From positions 1 to 5,129 of the forward strand of contig CATMIM010000114.1 in the NCBI GenBank assembly GCA_950068635.1: a DNA stretch of 5,129 nucleotides, read 5' to 3'. The position numbers were made by a program, and so were the translations under genes. Within the stretch, counting starts at the first letter, position 1. Every line of letters starts with the position of its first letter. This DNA comes from an uncultured Candidatus Poseidoniales archaeon. GTDB taxonomy: Archaea > Thermoplasmatota > Poseidoniia > Poseidoniales > Thalassarchaeaceae. Of the stretch, positions 1 to 5,129 are shown one piece after another. Below the pieces are notes generated by a model. The model was not told the DNA's origin. It made no database searches and saw only the letters and a list, made by a program, of their open reading frames with translations.

Positions 1-1124
1 TCACCCAACTCAAACAGACCGCCCACAGAATCATCGACCATTTCGGGAAGTGGGCCGTCATCGACTGTCACGCAAGGGACTCCTGAGGCCATCGATTCGA
101 GTGGGATGAGGCCCTGCCCCTCGTAGTAGGAGGGATAGACTGAGAGGTCAGCCGAGCGGAACAACTGAGCCAGGTCTGCGAACGGCATCCCCGATTCGAT
201 CGACACATCAGCCGCCACGCCGAGCCGCTTCGCCTGGCGTAGCAGGGTGCCGCGCATGTGACCGCGGCCGACGATCACCAAATGAGCCCGTGGATGGGTT
301 GAGAGGACTGTCGGCATGGCGCGCAGGAGGGTCCTGAAACCCTTGCGCCCGACCAGTCGGCCGACCGCCAGAATCAGTGGTGTTTCGGTACCGGGCATCC
401 CCGAGAGCGCGGTCTCGTCGGGATCCCCGTAGCGCCGGCGCATCGCCTCATGGGCTAGCAGCGACTCCTCATGGTCACGGTTCAGCGGGTGGAACATCTC
501 GACGTCGACGCCCCAGCGCTCGACCTCGCAGCGCCAATCAGCGGGCGGATCATACCTCGCCTGGAAATCGGCCTTGGTAGCCTCCGAGTTCGCAACGCAA
601 ACAGTGCTTCCGCGCAGCGCGGCACGCTCGAATTTGGCGTAGTGCCTTGCTGTCAACAGGATGGCGAGATCGTTGGGGTTCTTCCACGTCGCCGACTCGC
701 CGAACTTCGCCGCCCGTACCATCCCATCGCGCTCTCCCAGCCACGAGCCGTGCAACGAACTCACGATGGTGGGAATCTGTGCCTTCACCTTCTCGAACTG
801 GGCGTCATCCCACGAGATCATCGGGCAGTGCAGATGGACCGCGTCCACCGGGTCACCGATGTGCAACTGCAGCAGGTCGCGCAGCGCATGCTTGCCGTAA
901 GAACGGGTGAACGCCATCGGGAGTTTCGCCCACTTGACCATGCGCACGCTGACACCCTGCTGGCGGGGTATCACGCTAGGGTTCCTGCTCGCCTCGGACT
1001 CGTGCCGGGTGATCACCGTCACCCGATGCCCGAGTTTCACCAACGCGCCCGAGAGATGGAACACCGTCGAGCCCATGCCACCCCATCTTGGGGGATACTC
1101 TCCTGACAGCATCGCGATGTGCAT
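1..1124 (-). CDS. Glycosyltransferase family 4 (GT-B fold), C-terminus cut by window edge
   Basis: This gene transfers a sugar from an activated (probably nucleotide-sugar) donor to a growing glycan or lipid acceptor at the cytoplasmic face of the membrane. The acceptor cannot be read from sequence. From ATG at 1124 the frame stays open for 374 codons to the left edge, so the stop and probably a few tens of residues are missing. Residues 1-180 look like the N-terminal Rossmann domain, with a glycine-rich loop GGMG at 15-18 and SLHGSW at 123-128. Residues about 248-374 are the donor-binding domain: AVGRLVGRKGF at 253-263, IVGRG at 284-288, and the E-x7-E motif EGQGLIPLE (E335, E343) followed by SMASGVPCV. 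A GAGGAGAGG ribosome site lies 5 nt before the ATG. It diverges from the GT2 gene at 1264. No membrane segment is seen. Family assignment is firm; the specific substrate is unknown. Confidence 0.93.
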   Translation of the reverse strand, partial: MHIAMLSGEYPPRWGGMGSTVFHLSGALVKLGHRVTVITRHESEASRNPSVIPRQQGVSVRMVKWAKLPMAFTRSYGKHALRDLLQLHIGDPVDAVHLHCPMISWDDAQFEKVKAQIPTIVSSLHGSWLGERDGMVRAAKFGESATWKNPNDLAILLTARHYAKFERAALRGSTVCVANSEATKADFQARYDPPADWRCEVERWGVDVEMFHPLNRDHEESLLAHEAMRRRYGDPDETALSGMPGTETPLILAVGRLVGRKGFRTLLRAMPTVLSTHPRAHLVIVGRGHMRGTLLRQAKRLGVAADVSIESGMPFADLAQLFRSADLSVYPSYYEGQGLIPLESMASGVPCVTVDDGPLPEMVDDSVGGLFELG

Positions 1125-1129
1125 GCGAA

Positions 1130-1138
1130 CCTCTCCTC
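1130..1138 (-). promoter_or_regulatory. Shine-Dalgarno site of the GT4 gene
   Basis: On the minus strand GAGGAGAGG is followed by 5 nt and then ATG at 1124. This fixes the start of the glycosyltransferase. The first residues (MHIAMLSGEYPP) match the usual first beta strand and loop of GT4 enzymes. Confidence 0.75.
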
Positions 1139-1149
1139 AGCCTGATATT

Positions 1150-1162
1150 CAGCCTTAGGCTG
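1150..1162. repeat. Perfect 13-bp palindrome (CAGCCT-T-AGGCTG) with neighbouring repeat copies
   Basis: CAGCCT and AGGCTG are exact inverted copies around a single central T. The sequence TCAGCCT also occurs as a direct copy at 1137-1143, 12 bp before its second copy at 1149-1155. A second overlapping inverted pair, GCTG-G-CAGC, lies at 1159-1167. The cluster sits just upstream of the GT4 ribosome site, where a repressor or activator site could act. It could also form only a short RNA hairpin in the GT4 leader. The symmetry is seen directly; an operator role is inference. Confidence 0.45.
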
Positions 1163-1246
1163 GCAGCGGCTCGCACGTCCTTGTTTTCAAGCGATTCCTG
1201 CCCGGTCCATTCGATGGAGGGCTTCAAGAGAGCAACCGAGGTCGGC

Positions 1247-1254
1247 GAGGGTGA
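1247..1254 (+). promoter_or_regulatory. GAGGGTGA ribosome site that selects the ATG at 1264
   Basis: GAGGGTGA carries the GGTGA core complementary to the 3' end of 16S rRNA. It lies 9 nt before ATG 1264 but only 3 nt before the in-frame GTG at 1258 and 18 nt before ATG 1273. Spacing therefore favours 1264. The GGTGA form is common in archaea but is not exclusive to them. Confidence 0.55.
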
Positions 1255-1263
1255 GGGGTGCGG

Positions 1264-2001
1264 ATGACGGACATGCTACCAGTTCACGTCACCGTGGTCA
1301 TTCCGACGCGCAACGAGGAGAAGGCGATAGTCGCCACCATCGAGAGCGTTCCCAACGACGGCTGGTGTGAGACGCTGGACTTCCTCATCATCGACGGCAG
1401 TTCCACGGACCGTACAGTCGAGCTCGCGGAGAGTGTCGGCGCGGCCACCCACATCGAACCGCGCAAGGGCTACGGGCGCGCATACCGCACGGGATTCGCT
1501 ATGGCGCCGGGCGACATCATAGTCACCATGGACGCCGACTGCACCTACCCCGGCGAGGAGGTGCCCGGCCTGGTGAGGAAGTTGGTGGAAGAGGATCTGG
1601 AGTTCATCACCTGTGACCGGCTCAGGAAGGCTGAGGAAGGCTCGATGTCCGGCATGCACGGTTTCGGGAACTGGGCTCTGTCGTTCACCGCACGCATGCT
1701 GTTCTGGTACGGAATCCACGATTCACAGAGTGGGATGTGGGTGTTCCACAAGCGCATCATGGACAATCCGAAGATGCGGCCGACCAACGACGGGATGCCG
1801 TTGTCTGAAGAGATGAAGATCAACGCGCGACGCTGCTACGGGCGCAAGAAGGCAATCGAGATCTCCGTTCCCTACCGCCCGCGGGTGGGTGAAGCAGAGA
1901 TCAACACCTGGGCCGACGGACGGCGCAACCTGATCTTCCTCTACCTCAAGAGATTCGGGCTCAACCGCACACGCTCGGCTTGGGGTCCGCTCGAAGAGTG
2001 A
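1264..2001 (+). CDS. Glycosyltransferase family 2, dolichyl-phosphate-sugar synthase-like
   Basis: This is a 245-residue GT-A fold enzyme expected to move a sugar from a nucleotide donor, by family resemblance most likely to a polyprenyl-phosphate or glycan acceptor at the inner face of the membrane. VTVVIPTRNEE (about 9-19) is the first beta strand and nucleotide-binding start. DGSSTD (44-49) is the conserved second strand. MDADCTYP (89-96) holds the DAD metal-binding motif typical of DPM1/DPG-synthase-like enzymes. HGFGNWALSF and DSQSGMW (153-159) match the acceptor-side segment of that group. SEEMKIN (181-187) resembles the late catalytic E-E/K-x-N region. There is no C-terminal GtrA-type or other membrane domain, so it is a soluble or peripheral form. 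GTG 1258 would add two residues; the ribosome-site spacing favours 1264. It diverges from the GT4 gene and lies 90 bp before the AtuA-family gene on the same strand. Substrate is not determinable here. Confidence 0.92.
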   Translation: MTDMLPVHVTVVIPTRNEEKAIVATIESVPNDGWCETLDFLIIDGSSTDRTVELAESVGAATHIEPRKGYGRAYRTGFAMAPGDIIVTMDADCTYPGEEVPGLVRKLVEEDLEFITCDRLRKAEEGSMSGMHGFGNWALSFTARMLFWYGIHDSQSGMWVFHKRIMDNPKMRPTNDGMPLSEEMKINARRCYGRKKAIEISVPYRPRVGEAEINTWADGRRNLIFLYLKRFGLNRTRSAWGPLEE

Positions 2002-2091
2002 GTCTGGGCGGTGTCCTCGGCTACACCCGATGTTGTCGGCTTCACCTCGGGGTTCTTTAGGCGGGCAATCCACTTGACATCAGGTGGAGCC
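2002..2091 (+). other. Short spacer or N-terminal extension between GT2 and AtuA genes
   Basis: If translation starts at TTG 2092 this is a 90-bp noncoding spacer. If it starts at GTG 2011 most of it encodes a 27-residue leader with no recognisable signal peptide. A TTGACA hexamer occurs at 2074-2079, but no -10-like sequence follows at the right distance. TTCTTTAG (2053-2060) is a weak A/T-rich patch that could be TATA-like. No terminator hairpin with a T-tract is seen after the GT2 stop, so read-through from the GT2 gene is possible. Confidence 0.35.
2082..2089 (+). promoter_or_regulatory. Candidate ribosome site AGGTGGAG before TTG 2092
   Basis: AGGTG (2082-2086) matches the anti-Shine-Dalgarno and stands 5 nt before an in-frame TTG at 2092. 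No comparable site precedes GTG 2011 (only GGGCG nearby) or GTG 2137. It is the best sequence-based argument for starting the AtuA-family protein at 2092, though TTG is a rare initiator. Confidence 0.4.
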
Positions 2092-3741
2092 TTGTCCCCG
2101 GACGAACGCGAGTGTGCGGATGGCAGCCGGCGCTCGGTGCGAATCGGTGGAGCCGGAGGCTTCTGGGGCGATCGGGTGTACGCACCGGTCGAACTTCTGA
2201 AGCACGAGCCGCTCGACTACATCATGCTCGACTACCTCGCTGAGTTGACGCTCTCGATCATGGCCAAACAGAAGGCGCGAGACGCCTCTGCTGGCTGGGC
2301 CACGGACCTGACAGACTGGCTGCGTGCCGGCGGGATGACGGAACTGCACGCTCAGGGAGTCAAACTGATCACAGATGCCGGGGGGGCGAATCCCGAGGCG
2401 TGCGCGCGCGCCGTGCTCGAGGTGGCGCGAGACAGCGGCTGGAACGAGTGCAAGGTGGCGATGGTCGTCGGAGATGACATCATGCCGCGACTACCGGTGT
2501 TGTTCGAACTCGACCACCCTCTGGAGCACATGGAGACCGGTGAGTCACTCGCAGAATCAGGTGAGCGGGTGATCGCTGCGAACGCCTACCTCGGTGCTGG
2601 ACCGATAGCCGCCGCTCTGGAGGACGGGGCGAACATCGTGATCACCGGACGAGTGGCGGACGCCAGCCTGCTCGTAGGTTGCATGCTGCACGCGGCAGGC
2701 TGGGCCGAGAACGCGATAGAACTCGGACTGACTCGACAAGACCCGTTGACGGACTGGGCACCCGCCGACGTCGATGACCCGCTCGAGGTGCTCGCCCAAT
2801 GGACCGTCGCTGGCCATCTGATCGAGTGTGGAGCCCAGGTCACCGGGGGGAACTCGACCGACTGGGAGACGATACCCGAACTCACTGACCTCGCACTGCC
2901 GGTGGCCGAAGTCAGCGCAGACGGCACCGTGGTCATCACCCGCGCCGAGCGGGGAGGAGGAAGGGTGGACCGACGCACTGTGGCCGAGCAGTTGGTGTAT
3001 GAGATCGGGGACCCAGCAGCCTACATCACTCCAGACGTCATCATCGACATGCGCCGGATCACGCTCGAGGAGACGGGGCCGGAACGGGTCACGGTGGCTG
3101 GCGCCCGCGGTGAGCCGCAGCCGGACGACCTCAAGGTGAGCGCGGCGGTCGAAGGCGGCTGGTTCGCATCATCCTCGCTGCTGGTGAGCGGCCCGAACGC
3201 CATCGAGCGCGCCGAGAACTGCGATGCGCTGCTGCGCGGGCGGTTGGCTGAGAACGAGGACCTGGTCATCCAGAGCGAGTTCATCGGTGCTGGCATCACG
3301 CTGCCACCCGGGGTCCCTCGCCGCAAGGAGATGATCGGCGATCCCCCCGAGGTGCTGTTGCGCTGGGCGGTGCGCAGTGATGACCGCGGACAGGTGGTTC
3401 GCTTCGGTCGCGAGGTGGCACCGTTGGTGCTGACCGGGCCAGCAGGTGTGGCAGGATACGGTGCGCGGCCGAAGCCCCGCCGGCAGTTGCGTTACTGGCC
3501 GGCCCTGATCCCGCGAGAGATGGTCGAACCTCTGGTTCGGATCGAGGTGCTGACCGTCTCGGACCTGCCTCGGTCGGTGGATCGGTTGACCTTGGTGCGC
3601 CAGCGCACCCAGCGCTTCATCGAGCGATTGCGGGAGGAACTCGAGGAACGGGAGTGGGCGCGCCCGCTCGCACGTCGGCTCAACCCGGAGGCGAAGGAGA
3701 TGCTGGAACAGGGACATGGGCAAGAGGAGGCGCATGGATGA
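2092..3741 (+). CDS. AtuA-family (DUF1446) protein, start uncertain
   Basis: This belongs to the AtuA/DUF1446 family, named for Pseudomonas acyclic terpene utilisation. The reaction is not established; it is presumed to act on CoA-linked branched acids in the cytoplasm. Residues are numbered from the longest start, GTG 2011. RIGGAGGFWGD (44-54), DYLAELTLSIMA (74-85), NAYLGAGPIAAAL (191-203), ITGRVADASL (211-220), CGAQVTGGN (273-281), GDPAAYITPDV (333-343) and TGPAGVAGYG (475-484) are family signatures, and the DUF1446 core spans about 43-510. A charged, probably helical tail (511-576) follows, rich in Arg and Glu. Family members begin shortly before RIGG, so 2011 gives an overlong leader. Codons 2011-2091 have fewer G/C third positions than the rest, and AGGTGGAG precedes TTG 2092, hence my choice; GTG 2011 (9 nt after the GT2 stop) and GTG 2137 remain possible. 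It overlaps the next gene by ATGA. No frameshift is seen. Confidence 0.9.
   Translation: MSPDERECADGSRRSVRIGGAGGFWGDRVYAPVELLKHEPLDYIMLDYLAELTLSIMAKQKARDASAGWATDLTDWLRAGGMTELHAQGVKLITDAGGANPEACARAVLEVARDSGWNECKVAMVVGDDIMPRLPVLFELDHPLEHMETGESLAESGERVIAANAYLGAGPIAAALEDGANIVITGRVADASLLVGCMLHAAGWAENAIELGLTRQDPLTDWAPADVDDPLEVLAQWTVAGHLIECGAQVTGGNSTDWETIPELTDLALPVAEVSADGTVVITRAERGGGRVDRRTVAEQLVYEIGDPAAYITPDVIIDMRRITLEETGPERVTVAGARGEPQPDDLKVSAAVEGGWFASSSLLVSGPNAIERAENCDALLRGRLAENEDLVIQSEFIGAGITLPPGVPRRKEMIGDPPEVLLRWAVRSDDRGQVVRFGREVAPLVLTGPAGVAGYGARPKPRRQLRYWPALIPREMVEPLVRIEVLTVSDLPRSVDRLTLVRQRTQRFIERLREELEEREWARPLARRLNPEAKEMLEQGHGQEEAHG
3724..3730 (+). promoter_or_regulatory. Strong Shine-Dalgarno GAGGAGG of the AtuA-related small gene
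   Basis: GAGGAGG lies inside the end of the AtuA-family gene, 7 nt before ATG 3738. It fixes this start rather than the upstream in-frame ATG at 3654, which would only read an out-of-frame stretch of the preceding gene. Confidence 0.8.
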
Positions 3742-4136
3742 GCGACACCGTCTGGATCCAGTTGTCCGAACTCGCCCATGGGCGCTCTGGAGACAAGGGC
3801 GATGCGTTCAACATCGGTCTGGTGGCCCACAGGCCCGAGTGGTTTCCACTGCTCAAGGAGGCCGTCACCCCTGACCTGCTCAGAGGATGGTTCGCGGGGA
3901 TGGTCACCGGTTCGATCCACGTCTGGGAGTTACCCGGAATCGGGGCCATCAACTGCTTGTTGAACGGCGCGCTGGACGGTGGCGGGACCACCTCGCTCAG
4001 ACTCGATGCGCAAGGCAAGGCGTGGGGACAGGCCGTTCTGCGACTGCGCGTGCCGGTGAATCGCTCCCGCGCAGCCGCTGCTGGCCTGTCGTTGACTACC
4101 GCCACCGCTGACCAATGGGGCGGACCCCCGCTCTGA
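3738..4136 (+). CDS. AtuA-related small protein (stand-alone C-terminal AtuA module)
   Basis: This 132-residue protein matches the module found either fused to the C-terminus of AtuA/DUF1446 proteins or encoded just after them. Its function is unknown; it is expected to work as a subunit or partner of the DUF1446 protein. The diagnostic region is LSELAHGRSGDKGDAFNIG (residues about 9-27), where HGRSGDKGD is the conserved loop, followed by WELPGIGAINCLLNGALDGGG (about 65-85) and the strand pattern SLRLDAQGKAWGQAVLRLRV near the end. There is no signal peptide or membrane segment. The start ATG overlaps the AtuA stop as ATGA and has a strong GAGGAGG site 7 nt upstream, so the two are almost certainly co-transcribed and translationally coupled at a near 1:1 ratio. 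The last roughly 25 residues, Ala/Thr/Gly-rich, extend past the conserved module. It ends 2 bp from the end of the convergent surface-protein gene. Confidence 0.9.
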   Translation: MSDTVWIQLSELAHGRSGDKGDAFNIGLVAHRPEWFPLLKEAVTPDLLRGWFAGMVTGSIHVWELPGIGAINCLLNGALDGGGTTSLRLDAQGKAWGQAVLRLRVPVNRSRAAAAGLSLTTATADQWGGPPL

Positions 4137-4138
4137 GA

Positions 4139-5129
4139 TCAGTCGAGTTCAGGAGCATCGGAAATCTCTTCCTCGTCGCTCTCCTTGATCTCTGCCAGAT
4201 CCGCATCCGGGTCGATCATCTGCTCGTCGTCCTCATCATCTTCAAGCAGCTCATCGTCCAATTCGGAGAAGGATGTCGCTCCCCATGACTCGATCATCGC
4301 CAGATCGGCCGATAGTTTGCGCCGCCGGGCTATGACCATCAGGACGCCGATGAACGAGAGCACCACCAGCAGGGTGAGCATCGCCGGCGCCAGGCTCTCC
4401 ATGAACGCGTCGAGCATGGATGACTGCTGCGCAGCACCCTCTACTGGGATGGTGTTCGACAACCGGTTCGACAACTGTGGTTCTTCGAGTGGGCCGTCCC
4501 TGCACAACGCCTCGATGTTCACCCATCCTTCCCGACCTGGCGTGAAGACGACTCGTCCGGACCAGATGCCGTCGCCAGCATACGCATCGGCTCCAGCCCC
4601 GTCGTCCCTGAGGTAGAACTGCTCCTTGACATTCGATCCCTGTGACGCCCAGCCGACGCACTCCCAGGTGGTCCCATCCGGGTCATCCACCCAAGCCCGC
4701 GCGGTGATGGTCTCCTTCTCCCCGGCATGCATCTGGCCCGGTTCGAGGAGCAGATCGGTCACCACCGGCCAAGAGGATTCGACAGTGATGTTGGCGAATG
4801 CCCATCCCGAGGTTCCTCTGCTGTCCTTCACCTGCAGCGAGATGAGGTGCTCTCCAGGCGGCAGCCGCTGTAGCGCGTCAGGTGTCTCGTTGAGCACCTC
4901 GGCGGTGCTGCCGGAGCCGACGTACCAGCGGTAGAGGATGATGTCGTCATCGGCGTCATACGAGTCGCTGCCGTTGAGGGGTATGGGTGCGCCCGGGCCG
5001 AACAGTTGGCCGTCGAGCGGCGAGGCGATGACCGCCACCGGCGGTGAGGCGAGCACGCGCATGAACTGGGTGTGCACGGAGGAACGGCCGGTGGAATCTG
5101 TGAGCGTGATCGTGAGCGAGTGCAGGCCG
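4139..5129 (-). CDS. Membrane-anchored surface protein with PKD/Ig-like domains, N-terminus cut by window edge
   Basis: The frame is open to the right edge; GTG 5077 lies inside a PKD-like repeat and is not a real start, so 329 C-terminal residues are seen of a longer protein. Residues 1-26 end one Ig/PKD-like repeat (GLHSLTITLTDSTG). Residues about 27-118 form a PKD-like repeat with PVAVIASP, GSDSYDADDDIILYRWYV and the closing strand HLISLQVKDSRG. Residues about 119-230 form a further beta domain with an Asp-rich loop, RDDGAGADAYAGDGIW (174-189), like calcium-type loops of extracellular domains. C157 and C209, the only cysteines visible, could pair. One transmembrane helix (about 246-267) is followed by RRRK and a tail with 23 Asp/Glu in its last 42 residues. 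By the positive-inside rule the repeats are extracellular and the tail cytoplasmic. Such architecture is frequent in archaeal surface proteins. Binding partner unknown. Confidence 0.85.
   Translation of the reverse strand, partial: GLHSLTITLTDSTGRSSVHTQFMRVLASPPVAVIASPLDGQLFGPGAPIPLNGSDSYDADDDIILYRWYVGSGSTAEVLNETPDALQRLPPGEHLISLQVKDSRGTSGWAFANITVESSWPVVTDLLLEPGQMHAGEKETITARAWVDDPDGTTWECVGWASQGSNVKEQFYLRDDGAGADAYAGDGIWSGRVVFTPGREGWVNIEALCRDGPLEEPQLSNRLSNTIPVEGAAQQSSMLDAFMESLAPAMLTLLVVLSFIGVLMVIARRRKLSADLAMIESWGATSFSELDDELLEDDEDDEQMIDPDADLAEIKESDEEEISDAPELD

Larger units (their letters stand above)
1125..1263. promoter_or_regulatory. Divergent intergenic region between two glycosyltransferase genes
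   Basis: This 139-bp spacer must carry start signals for both flanking genes if neither is read from elsewhere. It contains the palindrome at 1150-1162 and a small inverted repeat CTTG-TTTT-CAAG at 1180-1191. The A/T-richest stretches are GATATTCA (1144-1151) and TTGTTTTCAA (1181-1190). Either could serve as a weak TATA-like element, but neither matches a strong bacterial -10 or archaeal TATA consensus. I therefore do not place a transcription start. No small ORF with a convincing ribosome site is seen here. Confidence 0.5.

Noticed and set aside
471..1106. A 211-codon open frame on the plus strand
   Set aside because: It lies entirely antisense to the GT4 gene, whose motifs (E-x7-E, GRLVGRKGF, GGMG) are unmistakable. 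The plus-strand translation is rich in Arg, His and Pro with no domain. It is a by-product of high G/C codon bias.
1624..1642. Two near-identical 10-bp units, AGGAAGGCT repeated
   Set aside because: They lie inside the GT2 coding region (around residues DRLRKAEEGS) with a period that is not a multiple of three and only two copies. Coincidence of Lys/Glu/Arg codons is the simplest explanation.
2074..2079. TTGACA, identical to the bacterial -35 consensus
   Set aside because: No -10-like hexamer follows 16-18 bp downstream (the region is CCCCGGACG), so a sigma-70 type promoter is not supported.
2380..2386. Run of seven G residues as a possible frameshift site or sequencing error
   Set aside because: The reading frame across it (DAGGANP) matches the conserved DUF1446 pattern and continues intact on both sides, so neither a frameshift nor an error is needed.
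3169..3735. A 188-codon open frame on the minus strand
   Set aside because: It is antisense to the conserved end of the DUF1446 core and gives a low-quality His/Arg/Gln-rich protein with no recognisable motif and no clear ribosome site.
4218..4262. TC/GA-rich low-complexity tract resembling a microsatellite
   Set aside because: It is explained by Asp and Glu codons of the acidic tail of the surface protein. The units are irregular and the frame is intact, so I do not treat it as a separate repeat element.

Overview
The window is GC-rich, gene-dense prokaryotic DNA with five protein-coding genes, two of them cut by the window edges. I found no RNA gene, CRISPR array, insertion sequence or phage gene. 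The lineage cannot be fixed without a search. Three things hint at a marine Thermoplasmatota-like archaeon (Marine Group II / Poseidoniales type): a soluble GT2 enzyme resembling dolichyl-phosphate-sugar synthases, Shine-Dalgarno sequences built on GGTG(A) ahead of two genes, and a large surface protein held by a C-terminal membrane anchor with a very acidic cytoplasmic tail. This is inference; a high-GC bacterium is not excluded.

Left part (1-2001): two glycosyltransferase genes are transcribed divergently from a spacer of about 139 bp. On the minus strand is a GT-B fold, family 4 glycosyltransferase that runs off the left edge. On the plus strand is a complete GT-A fold, family 2 glycosyltransferase. 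Together they suggest part of a locus for surface glycan, glycolipid or N-glycan assembly. The spacer holds a perfect 13-bp palindrome and related short repeats.

Middle (2092-4136): a two-gene unit on the plus strand encodes an AtuA-family (DUF1446) protein and a separate small AtuA-related protein, overlapping by ATGA. In many relatives these two modules are fused in one chain. AtuA is named for acyclic terpene utilisation in Pseudomonas, but its biochemical reaction is not established. No CoA ligase, carboxylase or dehydrogenase lies beside it here, so the pathway is open.

Right part (4139-5129): a convergent minus-strand gene, cut at its N-terminus by the right edge, encodes the end of a surface protein: PKD/Ig-like repeats, a domain with an Asp-rich loop, one transmembrane helix and an acidic tail. 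It ends only 2 bp from the end of the AtuA-related gene. The surface protein and the glycosyltransferases could both belong to cell-envelope functions. The AtuA pair looks metabolically separate.
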